Shown: positions 16,864 through 25,547 of the stretch, in pieces
Position numbering within the stretch: position 1 is the first letter of the stretch
Layout: every line of letters begins with the position of its first letter
Assembly (NCBI RefSeq): GCF_023509015.1
Contig: NZ_CP094975.1
Location: forward strand, 5,759,501-5,823,500
Direction of reading: 5' to 3'
Length of the DNA stretch: 64,000 bases
DNA from: Pseudomonas abieticivorans
GTDB taxonomy: Bacteria; Pseudomonadota; Gammaproteobacteria; Pseudomonadales; Pseudomonadaceae
Translations under genes and position numbers: made by a program
The notes under the pieces: generated by a model
Databases searched by the model: none
What the model was told of the DNA's origin: nothing
Seen by the model: the letters and a program-made list of their open reading frames with translations, nothing else

Positions 16864-17827
16864 GCTCACGCTTGGCTTGCCCCTCTGGCGATGACGTCAC
16901 AATGGCGCGAACGGCCATGACCACACCCAACAGCACCGCAGCCATGCCAGCCGCTTCCAACGGCGTTGGCAGGCGACGTTGAAACAACAAGCCGAACAAC
17001 GTCGCAAACAGCGACTCAAGGGCGATGAGCTGGCCGGAAAGCACCATGGGCAGGCGCTCAGACGCTGCATTCCATGCCCAGGCTGCGACGCATGAGCACA
17101 TCACCCCAATCAGCAGCCCCCAGGCGTACAGGTGCCCCGCAGCGCGCACACTAAAACCCAGGGTTGCAAGCTTGATAAGGTCAAGCCCAAGCAGAACAGG
17201 GATAAGGCACACGGCGCCCATGCCGGCACCTGTGATCATCAGGCCAGTCCATACCCCTGACGCATTGTCAGGCAGTGTCTTCAAGGCCCGCTGGTTCAAC
17301 ACGCTGAATACTAGCCACAAGCCCACCGCGCTGACTGAAAGCACCAGCGCCACCGGCCATGACCGTTGGTTCACGGCAGGTGCGTGGAGGCTACTGATGT
17401 TCGAGAGCACCAGCCCGAGCGTCAACAACATCAGCGGTATCGTCAACCTGCGCCACGCAACCGTGTGGCTCAGGGTGTTGCTCAACAGCGCCAACAAGAC
17501 CGGCACCATGCCGATAAACGCTGGCGTCAGCACCGGCCCCCCGAACATCACACCTGCAGCTATGCAGGCGCTGTAACCGAGGTATCCGACCAACCCCAGG
17601 CTCGCGCCAAGCAGCTGCTGATGGCCACTTAAGGACCTGAGCTGGACGCGACCGATCACCAGGATGCCTGCACCCAGCGCGCCTGCGACCAGGAACCGGA
17701 TCACCATCAAGTCATAAATGCTGTAGGCGCCTGTGACATAGGGGGCGATAAAATTCAGGGCCCAGCTCAGCGTAGCAATCACGGCCAGGGCAAGCCCTGC
17801 GACACGGTTTGAGTTGATCATGGCCAT
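16793..17827 (-). CDS. EamA/DMT-family exporter
   Basis: About 344 residues with ten hydrophobic helices in two repeated halves, as in the EamA (drug/metabolite) family. Helix 1 reads [20 protein letters not shown] and the last helix [13 protein letters not shown]. The C-terminal 30 residues (Pro/Arg-rich, [11 protein letters not shown]) lie antisense to the dehydrogenase gene and are unlike the family, so the stop codon may have been displaced. A LysR gene is divergent, 92 bases away, and is the likely regulator. EamA proteins usually export amino acids or metabolites. Confidence 0.8.
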   Translation of the reverse strand: MAMINSNRVAGLALAVIATLSWALNFIAPYVTGAYSIYDLMVIRFLVAGALGAGILVIGRVQLRSLSGHQQLLGASLGLVGYLGYSACIAAGVMFGGPVLTPAFIGMVPVLLALLSNTLSHTVAWRRLTIPLMLLTLGLVLSNISSLHAPAVNQRSWPVALVLSVSAVGLWLVFSVLNQRALKTLPDNASGVWTGLMITGAGMGAVCLIPVLLGLDLIKLATLGFSVRAAGHLYAWGLLIGVMCSCVAAWAWNAASERLPMVLSGQLIALESLFATLFGLLFQRRLPTPLEAAGMAAVLLGVVMAVRAIVTSSPEGQAKREPTRRYHPPPQASPPPPPTGRRQC

Positions 17828-17919
17828 CAGGCTCGTTCGCAGTTGAGTTGGCCTATGTTGCACAGCGCCCGCGATATGCTACAAACGAGTTCTCGGTCCG
17901 GAATGCATAACCTCTGATT

Positions 17920-18840
17920 ATGAATACACTAGGGAAGTCATTGCCCCCGCTGGCCAGCTTGCTGCCCTTCGAAGCAGCGGCTCGGCTGCAAAGCTTTTCA
18001 AAGGCTGCCGACGAATTGCACATCACTCAAGCAGCCATCAGTCGGCAGATTCGTGGGCTTGAAGAAGACCTGGGCGTTAAGCTTTTTTGTCGCCGTAACC
18101 GTGCGGTCTTCCTGACGCCGGAGGGGCGCAATCTAGGGCTTGTGATCAGTGCGGCATTGCAGAGCATCAGTGCCAGCGCCAGCAAGCTGCGTGAAACGCC
18201 GCGTACACATCGCCTGGTTTTACTCTGTCAGTTGTGCGAAGCGTTCTATTGGCTAATGCCGCGCCTTTCGACGTTCCATCAGCTACATCCACAGATCGAG
18301 ATCCAGGTTGCGACGTCTACCAGACCGTTGGCCGAACTCAACGACCCTTTCGACGTGGCGTTGCAAAGCACCGGCCGCCCCAGCGGCTCGCACCGCCTGG
18401 CATTGACCGCCAGTGATGAGGTATTTCCGGTGTGCAGCCCTGATTACCTGCGCGTGCGAAAGCCCATCGGGATCGGCCAACTGCGTTCCCACATGCTGTT
18501 ACATCACCGGGGCACACCCCCGCACGCGATGGAATGGGACACCTGGCTGCAAGTCTTTGGCGAGAATCTAGACAGTTACCCCCGGGTAACCCTGTTCGAT
18601 AGTTACCCCTTGATGCTCCAGGCGGCTGTTGAAGGGCATGGCATCGCGCTGGGTTGGCACCGAACGGCACAGCGCCTTATCGAAACCAAGGCGCTGATTA
18701 GGCCTTGCGCAGAAAGCGTACCCTTGCCGGAGGCGATATCGGTGTTCAGGCAGCACCGGGGAGACGATCGTGCGTCAGTGCGCGCATTGATTGACTGGCT
18801 TGCGCACGAATTGGGGGCGACTTTGCTCCCACAGGCTTGA
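17920..18840 (+). CDS. LysR-family regulator divergent from EamA exporter
   Basis: 306 residues. The N-terminal helix-turn-helix (AARLQSFSKAADELHITQAAISRQI) is of the GcvA-like branch, followed by a substrate-binding domain of about 210 residues with the usual CSPDYL element and GHGIALGWHR near the end. The gene is divergent from the EamA exporter, the classic LysR-target arrangement, so the ligand is probably the exported metabolite. The ATG at 17920 directly precedes the DNA-binding domain. Confidence 0.85.
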   Translation: MNTLGKSLPPLASLLPFEAAARLQSFSKAADELHITQAAISRQIRGLEEDLGVKLFCRRNRAVFLTPEGRNLGLVISAALQSISASASKLRETPRTHRLVLLCQLCEAFYWLMPRLSTFHQLHPQIEIQVATSTRPLAELNDPFDVALQSTGRPSGSHRLALTASDEVFPVCSPDYLRVRKPIGIGQLRSHMLLHHRGTPPHAMEWDTWLQVFGENLDSYPRVTLFDSYPLMLQAAVEGHGIALGWHRTAQRLIETKALIRPCAESVPLPEAISVFRQHRGDDRASVRALIDWLAHELGATLLPQA

Positions 18841-18991
18841 AGCTTTACCCGGTAACCGCCCCGCAATAGCCAAAGATGCCTTGCCCTGAGAGGGGTAAGC
18901 GCGGCGTTGTATAAGAATTCCTGATCAGGTACGGCACGTGTCGAGCCTGCCCGCGATAGTTTCTTATTGATAAGGCGAAGTGCCCCATTTT

Positions 18992-19070
18992 GTAGGAGCG
19001 GATTTATCCGCGAACAGGTCAGCGCGGTACTTCAGGCGCATGACGGGGAATGCTTTGCGCATAAATCCGC
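18992..19070. repeat. degenerate REPIN
   Basis: The left REP (18992-19014, GTAGGAGCGGATTTATCCGC) is intact. The right copy (GCGCATAAATCCGC, 19057-19070) has lost its outer part, so the pair is imperfect and probably immobile. Confidence 0.75.
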
Positions 19071-19227
19071 TTGTCGATGCGCCTGGGTTAATAGCCTTCC
19101 TGGCTGCAGCCCAAGGCTGCGAAGCGGCCCCTGCAGGCGTGGTGCATTCGATGTCGTCGGCGCCGCTCCCGTTCCCCCGAATTGCTTGCCTGGCAAACGC
19201 TGCGCCAAGCGGTAGCAGAGTGGGGGC

Positions 19228-19255
19228 TTGAAATAGTTTGTATACTGAGCATATT
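19228..19255 (+). promoter_or_regulatory. candidate promoter of the mobA cluster
   Basis: TTGAAA (19228-19233) and CATATT (19250-19255) are 16 bases apart, an acceptable sigma-70 pair. The spacer and following bases are AT-rich (TTGTATACTG...TATTGTAATG) and would be a natural place for a MarR-type repressor, but I see no clean palindrome. Confidence 0.4.
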
Positions 19256-19299
19256 GTAATGGGCATCGCATTTCATCAAAAACAACAAGGACACTGCCC

Positions 19300-21183
19300 A
19301 TGCAATTTCACCTCAACGGCTTTCAAGCGGGGGACCCAGAGCTTCACCCTGCAGGCCAAACCCAACTCCCGATACAGCCAGATGCAGTGGATGTATTAAT
19401 CGTGGGCAGTGGCCCGGCCGGTCTGGTTTTGGCCGCGCAACTGGCGTGCTTCCCGAACATCCTCACGCGGGTGGTCGAACGCCGTGGCGGGCGGCTGCAA
19501 TTGGGCCAGGCCGACGGGATCGCTTGCCGCACCGTCGAAATGTTCAACGCCTTTGGGCTGGCGGAAAAACTGCTGCGCGAAGCCTATTGGGTCAATGAAA
19601 CCGCGTTTTGGCGACCCCAGGCAGACGCTCGCCAAGGCATTCATCGCACGGGGCGTGTGCAAGACACCGAGGAGGGCTTGTCGGAGTTCCCCCATGTCAT
19701 CGTTAACCAGGCCCGCATCCAGGACTACCTGCTCGACAGCATGCTCAAATCACCGCAGCGCTTGGCGCCTGATTACAACCTGGAACTGACCGACGTTGCC
19801 CGTGACAGCCATCCCACGCACCCTGTGCTGGCGACGCTCACCCACGCCGACGGCGGGCAGGCGGTGCAGGTGCGTGCGCGCTACCTGGTGGGCTGTGACG
19901 GCGCGCGCAGCAAGGTGCGCGCTGCCATCGGCCAGCAACTGCGGGGGGACGCGGCCAACCACGCCTGGGGCGTGATGGACGTGTTGGCGGTGACGGATTT
20001 CCCGGACATCCGCCTCAAGGTGGCCATCCAGTCCGCTTCGGCGGGCAACATGATCATCATTCCAAGGGAGGGCGGGCACCTGGTTCGCATGTACGTCGAC
20101 TTGGGGGAGGTGACTGAGCACAACCGCACGGCCATCAAGGCGACCCGCCCCGAGCAACTGATCGCCGCCGCGCAACGGATTTTGCACCCCTATGCGCTGG
20201 ACGTGAAAAGCATCGCCTGGTGCTCGGTGTATGAGGTTGGCCAGCGCCTGACTGATCGCTTTGATGATGCGGTGGATGGCGCAGGGGCGGCGCGCGAACC
20301 TCGGGTATTCATCGCCGGCGACGCATGCCATACCCACAGTGCCAAGGCCGGGCAGGGGATGAATGTTTCGATGCAGGACGCCTTCAACCTGGGCTGGAAG
20401 CTGGCGGCCGTGCTGCAAGGCCGCAGCCCGTCGAGCCTTCTGGCCAGCTATTCGCAAGAACGTCAGCCGGTGGCGCAAACGCTGATTGGCTTCGACAAGG
20501 AGTGGTCGGCGATGATGGGCGCGCGGCCCAAAGACCCCTTGAACCCGGCTGCCGGTGGGGTGGATCCGGCCGAGTTGCAGGCCTACTTCGTAAAGGCAGG
20601 GCGCTACACCGCTGGGGTTGCCACCCATTACCCGCCAGGGCCACTGACGGGGCAGGGCACCTGGCAGGGCCTTGCCCGTGGGCTGGTCATTGGTACACGC
20701 TTACATTCCGCACCGGTCATCCGCCTGGCTGACGGGCGCCCGATGCACCTTGGGCACGCCGCCACCGCTGATGGCCGCTGGCGGTTATATGCGTTTGCCG
20801 ATGCGTCGGGCCAGGCACTGAACGCTTTGTGCCACTACCTGGAACACGATCCGGCCTCGCCGGTGCGCAGGTTCACCGCCCCCGGCGCAGACCTGGACAG
20901 CGTGCTCGATGTGCGCGCCGTGTACCAGCAACCGCACCGTGAGCTCAAGGTTGAGCAGTTACCGGGGTTGTTGTTGCCCCGCAAGGGCTGCTTCGGCCTG
21001 ATCGACTACGAGAAAGCCTTTGCCGTTGACCCCGCGTCCAGCATTTACCAGCAGCGCGGCATCGATGCCCAGCAAGGCGTGATGGTGCTGGTGCGGCCAG
21101 ACCAGTACATTGCCCACGTTCTGCCACTGGACGGATACCGTGAGCTGGAGGCATTCTTGCAGCCGGTTTTTATTGCGCAATAG
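19300..21183 (+). CDS. mobA: 3-hydroxybenzoate 4-monooxygenase
   Basis: 627 residues. The opening MQFHLNGFQAGDP and much of the sequence match the Comamonas MobA enzyme as I remember it (about 639 residues), including LGQADGIACRT, LSEFPHVIVNQAR, GVMDVLAVTDFPD and the C-terminal LLLPRKGCFGLIDYEK. The FAD motif VGSGPAGLVLA is at about 36-46, the DG motif in VGCDGARSK and the GD motif in FIAGDACHTHSAKAGQGMN. MobA hydroxylates 3-hydroxybenzoate to protocatechuate with NADPH and O2. A hydroxylated analogue such as 3,5-dihydroxybenzoate could also be a substrate here, given the neighbouring stilbene-cleavage-type gene (inference). Confidence 0.9.
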   Translation: MQFHLNGFQAGDPELHPAGQTQLPIQPDAVDVLIVGSGPAGLVLAAQLACFPNILTRVVERRGGRLQLGQADGIACRTVEMFNAFGLAEKLLREAYWVNETAFWRPQADARQGIHRTGRVQDTEEGLSEFPHVIVNQARIQDYLLDSMLKSPQRLAPDYNLELTDVARDSHPTHPVLATLTHADGGQAVQVRARYLVGCDGARSKVRAAIGQQLRGDAANHAWGVMDVLAVTDFPDIRLKVAIQSASAGNMIIIPREGGHLVRMYVDLGEVTEHNRTAIKATRPEQLIAAAQRILHPYALDVKSIAWCSVYEVGQRLTDRFDDAVDGAGAAREPRVFIAGDACHTHSAKAGQGMNVSMQDAFNLGWKLAAVLQGRSPSSLLASYSQERQPVAQTLIGFDKEWSAMMGARPKDPLNPAAGGVDPAELQAYFVKAGRYTAGVATHYPPGPLTGQGTWQGLARGLVIGTRLHSAPVIRLADGRPMHLGHAATADGRWRLYAFADASGQALNALCHYLEHDPASPVRRFTAPGADLDSVLDVRAVYQQPHRELKVEQLPGLLLPRKGCFGLIDYEKAFAVDPASSIYQQRGIDAQQGVMVLVRPDQYIAHVLPLDGYRELEAFLQPVFIAQ

Positions 21184-21196
21184 AAGGCTCCCCATC

Positions 21197-21730
21197 GTGT
21201 CGGTCGACGCCCACCCCAGGATTCTCGTGCATACCGGTAGCCTGATACGCCGGGCACAACAACGTCACGTGGCCATTTGGCTTAAGGAAGTGTCCACCGA
21301 CGTGACCAGCGTGCAGTACGCCGTGCTGTTCGTGCTGGAGCAACGCCCCGGCGTCAGCCAGCGCGAGTTGGGTGATGAACTCGACCTGGACCGCTCCACC
21401 ATCGCCGAGTTGGCCGCACGCATGGTCCGCAACGGCATGCTGGAGCGGGTGGCCGACCCGCACGACAAGCGGCGCAATGCACTGTACCTGACGGAGCAGG
21501 GGCGGGCCCAACTGCAGGTGTTGAAGCCACGCGTGGACAGCGTCGAGCAGGTGTTGACGCAACACTTGAGCGGCGATGAGCGCGATGCCTTGCGTGCGCT
21601 GCCTCGAGCAGTTGCTGATCGAACCCCAATAGCCACCCCCCCCCACCGTCAGCGCGCCCCCGCGTTGTCGCGTTCAGTCAAGCCTGTCTCGCTGGTGAAA
21701 GACCCCGCCCCTTGGACTGCATACAGTTGA
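21197..21730 (+). CDS. mobR: MarR-family regulator, MobR-like, C-terminus shifted
   Basis: The start is GTG 21197 with AGAAGG upstream, 13 bases after mobA. The winged-helix MarR core is intact (SVQYAVLFVLEQRPGVSQRELGDEL, then DRSTIAELAARMV and the wing DPHDKRRNALYL). After DALRAL the frame leaves the family and continues into 40 basic/Pro-rich residues (HRQRAPALSRSVKPVS). In the neighbouring frame the natural end LLEQLLIEPQ-stop appears (TAG at 21630-21632), so one extra C near 21602 probably shifted the last helix. Adjacency to mobA implies repression relieved by 3-hydroxybenzoate, as known for Comamonas MobR. Confidence 0.75.
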   Translation: MSVDAHPRILVHTGSLIRRAQQRHVAIWLKEVSTDVTSVQYAVLFVLEQRPGVSQRELGDELDLDRSTIAELAARMVRNGMLERVADPHDKRRNALYLTEQGRAQLQVLKPRVDSVEQVLTQHLSGDERDALRALPRAVADRTPIATPPHRQRAPALSRSVKPVSLVKDPAPWTAYS

Positions 21731-21784
21731 AGGGCATCGGGGCTGCGCGCTCCATCGCTCATAATTCAAACAATAGAGCTCACC

Positions 21785-22771
21785 ATGAAAAGACCATTTG
21801 CCCACACGTGCATTGCGCTGGCGTTGCTCGGCGTTTCAACGAGTTCTGTGTATGCGGTGACACCCTCGGTCAATGAGCCGGCCGGTATCAACCTGGGGGG
21901 CACCAGCTTCTACGATGGGTTTGCCGGGCCGCCAGGCCTGAGCCATCTGATGTACCTCAAGTACGATTCGGCGCAGTCGTTTCTAGGGGCCAAAGGCCGC
22001 CAGAACCCTGCGCTCGACGACCCGAAACTCTCGGTCACCACGCTTCTGAACCAGTTCAGCTATTACTCGCCGCAGAGCATTGGCATGGGCGCGCACCTGG
22101 GCTGGAGCCTGATTGTGCCCATCGTCTCGCTGGACGGGAATTTTGGGCCTGCCGGCGCCCAACTCAAAGACAATGGCACGGGCCTAGGCGATGTCGTCGC
22201 CGGGCCTCAGCTTCAATTCGACCCGGTGGTCGACGCGCACGGCCGACCGGTGTACGTCCAACGCTTCGCCATGGACGTGATCGTACCAACCGGCAAATAC
22301 GACGAACACAAAGACTTCAACCCCGGCTCGCACTTCTACTCCATCAACCCCTACTGGGCCGCTACGTTGATGCCCGCGCCCCGCTGGGAAGTCAGTTGGC
22401 GCCTCCACTACCTCTACAACTTTCGAAACGACAAACCAGCCAGTAGTGCACCACTCGACTACCGGGGCCTGGCGGTGGATGACACCCAGGCGGGACAGGC
22501 GGCGTGGGCCAACTTCACGGCCTCGTATGAGGTGTTACCCAAAGTTTCGGTAGGGCTGAACGGCTACTACTTCAAACAGATCTCCGATGACCAAATCAAC
22601 GGTCACCGCTTGGAGGACTCGCGCGAGCGCGTACTGGGACTCGGCCCGGGGTTGTTTTGGAAGATCAGCGACGGGCAAGGGTTCTGGTTCAACGTGTACC
22701 ACGAGTCCGCCGTGGAAAATCGCGCCAAAAACGAGTTCTCCGTGCAAGTGCGTTTCGCGCACGCCCTTTGA
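21785..22771 (+). CDS. SphA-like outer-membrane channel, aromatic cluster
   Basis: 328 residues with a clear signal peptide (MKRPFAHTCIALALLGVSTS, cleavage near VYA-VT). The body is rich in alternating strands with aromatic girdle residues (VYVQRFAMDVIVPTGKYDEH, FNPGSHFYSINPYWAATL). It belongs to the SphA/MetA-like family, like the channel at 6679-7608. It is followed 21 bases later by an MFS carrier and then by a carotenoid-oxygenase-type enzyme, so it probably brings the bulky aromatic substrate through the outer membrane. Confidence 0.75.
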   Translation: MKRPFAHTCIALALLGVSTSSVYAVTPSVNEPAGINLGGTSFYDGFAGPPGLSHLMYLKYDSAQSFLGAKGRQNPALDDPKLSVTTLLNQFSYYSPQSIGMGAHLGWSLIVPIVSLDGNFGPAGAQLKDNGTGLGDVVAGPQLQFDPVVDAHGRPVYVQRFAMDVIVPTGKYDEHKDFNPGSHFYSINPYWAATLMPAPRWEVSWRLHYLYNFRNDKPASSAPLDYRGLAVDDTQAGQAAWANFTASYEVLPKVSVGLNGYYFKQISDDQINGHRLEDSRERVLGLGPGLFWKISDGQGFWFNVYHESAVENRAKNEFSVQVRFAHAL

Positions 22772-22792
22772 AGTACCTGAGGTATCGCAGCC

Positions 22793-23968
22793 ATGCCAAC
22801 ACTTGAACATGTGGATAGCCGGCGTACGTTGTTTTCGCTGTGCCTGATGATGGTGGTTTCACTGGGCACGTTGCAGGTTCAGCCGATGCTGGGAGGGGCC
22901 TTCGTCGATCAGTTGGGCCTCTCGTTGAACCAGGTCGGGCCCATTTTTGCCGCCGAATTGATTGCCATGGCGATCGCCTGTGGCGCGAGCGCTTTGTTGA
23001 TGCCGCGTATTAATCGACAGCGCTATGCCCTGGTTGCGATGGGGCTGGTGATCATCAGCACGATCGCCAGCAGCTATGCCGCAACCTTCGGGCAACTGGT
23101 GGTGCTGCGCTTGTTCGCAGGCCTGGGCGGTGGCGCAGTCATGGCGGTGGTGTATGCCAGTGCGGCGCTCAGGTCATCGAAGGACAGCACGTTTGCCGTC
23201 ATCAACATCGCCAACCTGCTATGGGGCGTGATCCTGGTGTCCAGCATGCCTTTGATTCTGGGCCATGGCGGGGTTGCTTCGTGCTTCTGGCTGCTGGGGG
23301 CCGCCAGCGCCGTTGCCGCGTACGGTGTTCGCCAAGTGCCGCCGCGGTACGTCGGGGTCATGCAGGGTGAGCAGCAACTCGCTACCCCGCTGGGCCTGAC
23401 CTCAATGCTGCTGATTGGCCTGTTCGCGTTACTGTTTTTCGGGCATTCGGCGTTGTGGGTGTACCAGGAGCGCATTGGCAAAAGCATCGGCTTGGCGACC
23501 GAGCAGATCGGCGCAATCCTGGGCGCCAGCGTGTTGGCCGGTGCCGTCGGGGCTGGCCTGGCAGGGCTGATCAAGCGCCGGTTCGGGCTATTGCTGCCGC
23601 AACTGCTTGGCTTTGGTACCGCGCTCATTGCCACGCTGATGATGGTGTATGGCACCAGTGCGTTGGCGTTCGCCATCACTGCGGGGCTGATTCATCTGGT
23701 CTGGTTTTTTTGCCTGCCATACCTGCTGTCGATGGCGGCGGAACTCGACCCCAGTGGTCGTTTGGCGGGGCTTGGTAATGCGGCGATTTTCGTCGGCCAG
23801 GGCCTGGGGCCGTTCGCGGCAGCGATGGTGGTGGGCCAAGGGGATTTTCGCGCGGTGGGCTGGCTGGCCGCGGGTGCCTACGTGATCGCGCTGATCACGG
23901 CGATCACCGTGGTGGCCTCTTTCAAACGTGGGATTGAGCACAGGGCTGCCATGGCCCTGAGCGTCTGA
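22793..23968 (+). CDS. MFS carrier of the aromatic cluster
   Basis: 391 residues with about 12 helices. The usual Asp-Arg signature between helices 2 and 3 is weak (LMPRINRQRYALV), but LRLFAGLGGGAVMAVVYAS in helix 4 and the overall hydropathy are typical. It lies between the SphA-like channel and the oxygenase with gaps of 21 and 35 bases, so all three are probably translated from one transcript. Inner-membrane uptake of a stilbene or hydroxybenzoate is the simplest role, but export cannot be excluded. Confidence 0.8.
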   Translation: MPTLEHVDSRRTLFSLCLMMVVSLGTLQVQPMLGGAFVDQLGLSLNQVGPIFAAELIAMAIACGASALLMPRINRQRYALVAMGLVIISTIASSYAATFGQLVVLRLFAGLGGGAVMAVVYASAALRSSKDSTFAVINIANLLWGVILVSSMPLILGHGGVASCFWLLGAASAVAAYGVRQVPPRYVGVMQGEQQLATPLGLTSMLLIGLFALLFFGHSALWVYQERIGKSIGLATEQIGAILGASVLAGAVGAGLAGLIKRRFGLLLPQLLGFGTALIATLMMVYGTSALAFAITAGLIHLVWFFCLPYLLSMAAELDPSGRLAGLGNAAIFVGQGLGPFAAAMVVGQGDFRAVGWLAAGAYVIALITAITVVASFKRGIEHRAAMALSV

Positions 23969-24003
23969 ACACATCCAGAAAAAATAATGAATAGAGGTGC
24001 CTG

Positions 24004-25452
24004 ATGACACGCCCATTTCCGCAACTCCCCGAGTTCGCTGGATCGTTGTATAGCCCCAGTCGCGTCGAGGCTGACGTTTTTGATCTGGTGGTGGAGGGCA
24101 CGTTGCCCGCGGCGATCAGCGGTGCGTTCTACCAAGTTTCTCCCGACCCTCAATATCCACCCATGCTGGGGCACGATATTTTCTTCAATGGGGACGGAAT
24201 GGTCAGCGCGTTCTTTTTTGAGAACGGCACCGTTTCGTTACGTCGTCGCTACGTGAAAACGGCCCGGTTGATGGCGCAACGGCGCGAAGGGCGATCGCTC
24301 AATGGTCTTTACCGCAACGTTCACACCAACGACCCCAAGGCGGCTGCCAACAACACCACGGCCAATACCACCGTGCTCAAGCACAACGGTGTATTGCTGG
24401 CCATGAAAGAAGATGCATTGCCCTACGCACTTCACCCGCAAACTCTTGAGACCCTGGGCGTGCATGACTTTGACGGGCAAATTAAATCGCACACCTTCAC
24501 GGCGCACCCCAAGATTGATCCCGCCACGGGCAACTTGCTGGCGTTCAGTTATGAAGCCAAGGGCGATGGCACGCCCGACCTGGCTTACTTCGAGATCTCT
24601 GCAACAGGCCAGTTGCTGCACGAAATATGGTTCCAGGCACCTTACGCTGCCATGGTCCACGACTTTGCGGTCACCGAACACCACGTGATCTTCCCCCTGA
24701 TACCGTTGACCGTCGATGTTGAGCGTATGAAGCGCGCAGGCCCGCACTTTGAATGGCAGCCCGACCTGCCTCAACTGTTCGCCGTGGTGCCCCGGCGTGG
24801 CGCAAGCGATGAGGTGCGCTGGTTCAAAGGCCCGGCCAATGGTTTCCAGGGCCATACGCTCAATGCCTTTGAGGCGCACGGGCTGATTCACGTCGACATG
24901 CCCGTTACCTGCGGCAACATTTTCTATTTTTTCCCTCAGGCGGACGGGTTTGTCCCATCACCGGAAACGTTGAGCTCGCAGATGATGCGCTGGACGTTCG
25001 ACCTGAGCGCGGCGAGCAACACGGTAGAGCCCTGCGCGTTGAGTGAATGGCCCTGTGAGTTCCCCCGCTGCGATGACCGTTACATCGGGCGCCCGTATGA
25101 GCATGGGTTTGTGATCGCCTTCGATCCGCAAAGGCCCTACAACCCGGCCAACGGGCCGATGCCTTTTCAGTTCTTCAATGTGCTGGCCCGGCTGAATGTC
25201 CGTACTGGGCACAGTGAAGGTTGGTTTGCCGGTGACAGCGAGTGTTTCCAGGAACCCATTTTCGTGCCCCGTTGCGCCGATGCCCCGGAAGGCGATGGTT
25301 ACGTGATTGCGTTGCTGAACCACATCGGCGACTGCACCACCGAACTGGTGGTGCTCGATAGCCAACACATGCCCGACGGCCCCGTCGCGCGCATCAAGCT
25401 GCCGCTGCGCATCCGCATGTCGCTGCATGGCTGCTGGGCCCCGGCCGATTAA
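24004..25452 (+). CDS. carotenoid oxygenase family, stilbene-cleaving type
   Basis: 482 residues. The four iron-binding histidines are all present: His168 (TAHPK), His219 (MVHDF), His284 (FQGHTLN) and His475 (SLHGCW). Their spacing and the total length match bacterial lignostilbene/resveratrol dioxygenases (NOV1 type) rather than larger carotenoid cleavage enzymes. These enzymes split the central double bond of 4-hydroxystilbenes into two aromatic aldehydes using Fe(II) and O2. An aldehyde dehydrogenase follows and a hydroxybenzoate monooxygenase is upstream, which fits this function. A carotenoid or phenylpropanoid substrate is the alternative. Confidence 0.85.
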   Translation: MTRPFPQLPEFAGSLYSPSRVEADVFDLVVEGTLPAAISGAFYQVSPDPQYPPMLGHDIFFNGDGMVSAFFFENGTVSLRRRYVKTARLMAQRREGRSLNGLYRNVHTNDPKAAANNTTANTTVLKHNGVLLAMKEDALPYALHPQTLETLGVHDFDGQIKSHTFTAHPKIDPATGNLLAFSYEAKGDGTPDLAYFEISATGQLLHEIWFQAPYAAMVHDFAVTEHHVIFPLIPLTVDVERMKRAGPHFEWQPDLPQLFAVVPRRGASDEVRWFKGPANGFQGHTLNAFEAHGLIHVDMPVTCGNIFYFFPQADGFVPSPETLSSQMMRWTFDLSAASNTVEPCALSEWPCEFPRCDDRYIGRPYEHGFVIAFDPQRPYNPANGPMPFQFFNVLARLNVRTGHSEGWFAGDSECFQEPIFVPRCADAPEGDGYVIALLNHIGDCTTELVVLDSQHMPDGPVARIKLPLRIRMSLHGCWAPAD

Positions 25453-25547
25453 TCAGGCCGTTCAATCGAGCAACAACACCGTGTGCCGCCTGTATTGCAC
25501 AGGCCGGCGTGCAGCCCCTTGGGTTCCCCCTTTTAGCTGAGGTCAAG

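Larger units (their letters stand above)
18841..19299. other. non-coding gap with REP elements
   Basis: No gene is seen. The gap holds a REP pair (18992-19070), a copy of the GCAGCC/GGCTGC palindrome (19106-19127) and the promoter region of the mobA cluster. It also contains the sequence CCCCATTTTGTAGGAGCGG, closely like that before the REP at 711, showing that the flank of the REP is conserved too. Confidence 0.6.
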
